A stretch of 6,032 nucleotides of DNA, taken from the NCBI GenBank assembly GCA_020718785.1, contig DYRK01000370.1, forward strand, positions 1-6,032. Reading direction: 5' to 3'. Of the stretch, positions 5,772-6,032 are shown piece after piece (position 1 is the stretch's first letter; every line of letters begins with the position of its first letter). Origin of the DNA: Desulfatirhabdium butyrativorans (GTDB taxonomy: Bacteria; Desulfobacterota; Desulfobacteria; Desulfobacterales; DYRK01). The notes beneath the pieces were generated by a model. It saw nothing but the letters and a program-made list of their open reading frames with translations, did not search any database and was not told where the DNA came from. A program made the translations under genes and the position numbers.

Positions 5772-6032
5772 TCAGAAGGTTATAACTTTGTCCGATTCTT
5801 TTATAAGCTCGTATAAATCATCCATCCAAGCTATAGGGCAAGTGCCTGATCCCTCCAGACCGTGGGATTTCATACATACACCTATCGCCCTGAAACTGGG
5901 CTATCTGCTCCGTTACATTGAACTGTTCTGTGCCTGACTGTTCAAAAAGCACACCTTTGCCAAGCATAAAAACACTTATAAGCGACCGACCATTATGATT
6001 TATAAGATCCGGCGGGTCAGACATTTCTGTCT
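5772..6032 (-). pseudogene. DsrE/DsrF-like sulfur-relay protein, frameshifted remnant
   Basis: No single frame gives a full protein, but two minus-strand frames join into a DsrE-like pattern. The first frame, open from the window edge with an ATG at 6024, carries SVFMLGKGVLFEQ and EQFNVTEQIAQFQ, resembling the middle of small DsrE-family proteins. It then turns into unrelated sequence. From about 5890 a frame offset by one base carries AIGVCMKSHGLEGSGTCPI followed by AWMDDLYELIKESDKVITF, and stops at 5774-5772. The GVC cysteine stretch, the M-x-DLYE helix and the D-K-V-x-T-F end are typical of the family. The segment around 5884-5894 also seems shorter than in intact relatives, so a small deletion of a length leaving remainder 2 modulo 3 would explain both defects. 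The N-terminal part also looks abbreviated. DsrE-family proteins carry sulfur in persulfide form. An assembly error is the main alternative; no slippery heptamer suggests programmed frameshifting. The gene may begin outside the window. Confidence 0.6.

Noticed and set aside
5818..6024. 68-codon minus-strand open frame taken as a complete small gene
   Set aside because: Its last 20 or so residues run antisense to no motif and out of frame with the DsrE-like C-terminus encoded one base over; it is better read as the front part of a frameshifted gene.

Overview
The window looks like a stretch of a bacterial chromosome at moderate GC. Every credible gene lies on the minus strand, so the window reads right to left. 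The closest familiar company is that of anaerobic, sulfur-metabolising Desulfobacterota (deltaproteobacteria). This rests on a DsrE-like remnant, a B12-type radical SAM protein, a stand-alone GcvT-like protein beside threonine dehydrogenase, and hairpin repeats between genes. That placement is inference; no rRNA or other phylogenetic marker is present.

Layout in transcription order: (1) 6032-5772, a DsrE-like sulfur-relay gene split over two frames, probably a pseudogene and possibly cut by the window edge; (2) 5771-5685, a spacer with two small adjacent hairpins; (3) 5684-4401, a cobalamin-binding/radical SAM protein of unknown substrate; (4) 4400-4287, a spacer with a perfect 28-bp inverted repeat; (5) 4286-2508, an adenine-deaminase-family amidohydrolase with several changed active-site motifs; (6) 2507-2425, a spacer with a candidate promoter and a strong ribosome binding site; (7) 2424-1159, a GcvT-like aminomethyltransferase; (8) 1143-649, a PaaI-like hotdog thioesterase starting 15 bases after the GcvT stop; (9) 648-533, a spacer almost filled by a 35-bp imperfect inverted repeat; (10) 532-1, the N-terminal half of L-threonine 3-dehydrogenase (Tdh), running off the left edge.

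The best functional reading is a threonine/glycine-related set. Tdh oxidises threonine to 2-amino-3-oxobutyrate, which is normally cleaved by Kbl to glycine and acetyl-CoA, and a GcvT-family protein would move a one-carbon unit from an aminomethyl donor to tetrahydrofolate. The thioesterase could act on an acyl-CoA. The amidohydrolase and radical SAM protein are co-oriented but have no proven link to this pathway.

The points most worth a second look are the divergent Ade-like enzyme, the two long inverted repeats that share the same 8-base ends but have different bodies, and the broken DsrE-like gene, which is visible only when two frames are joined.
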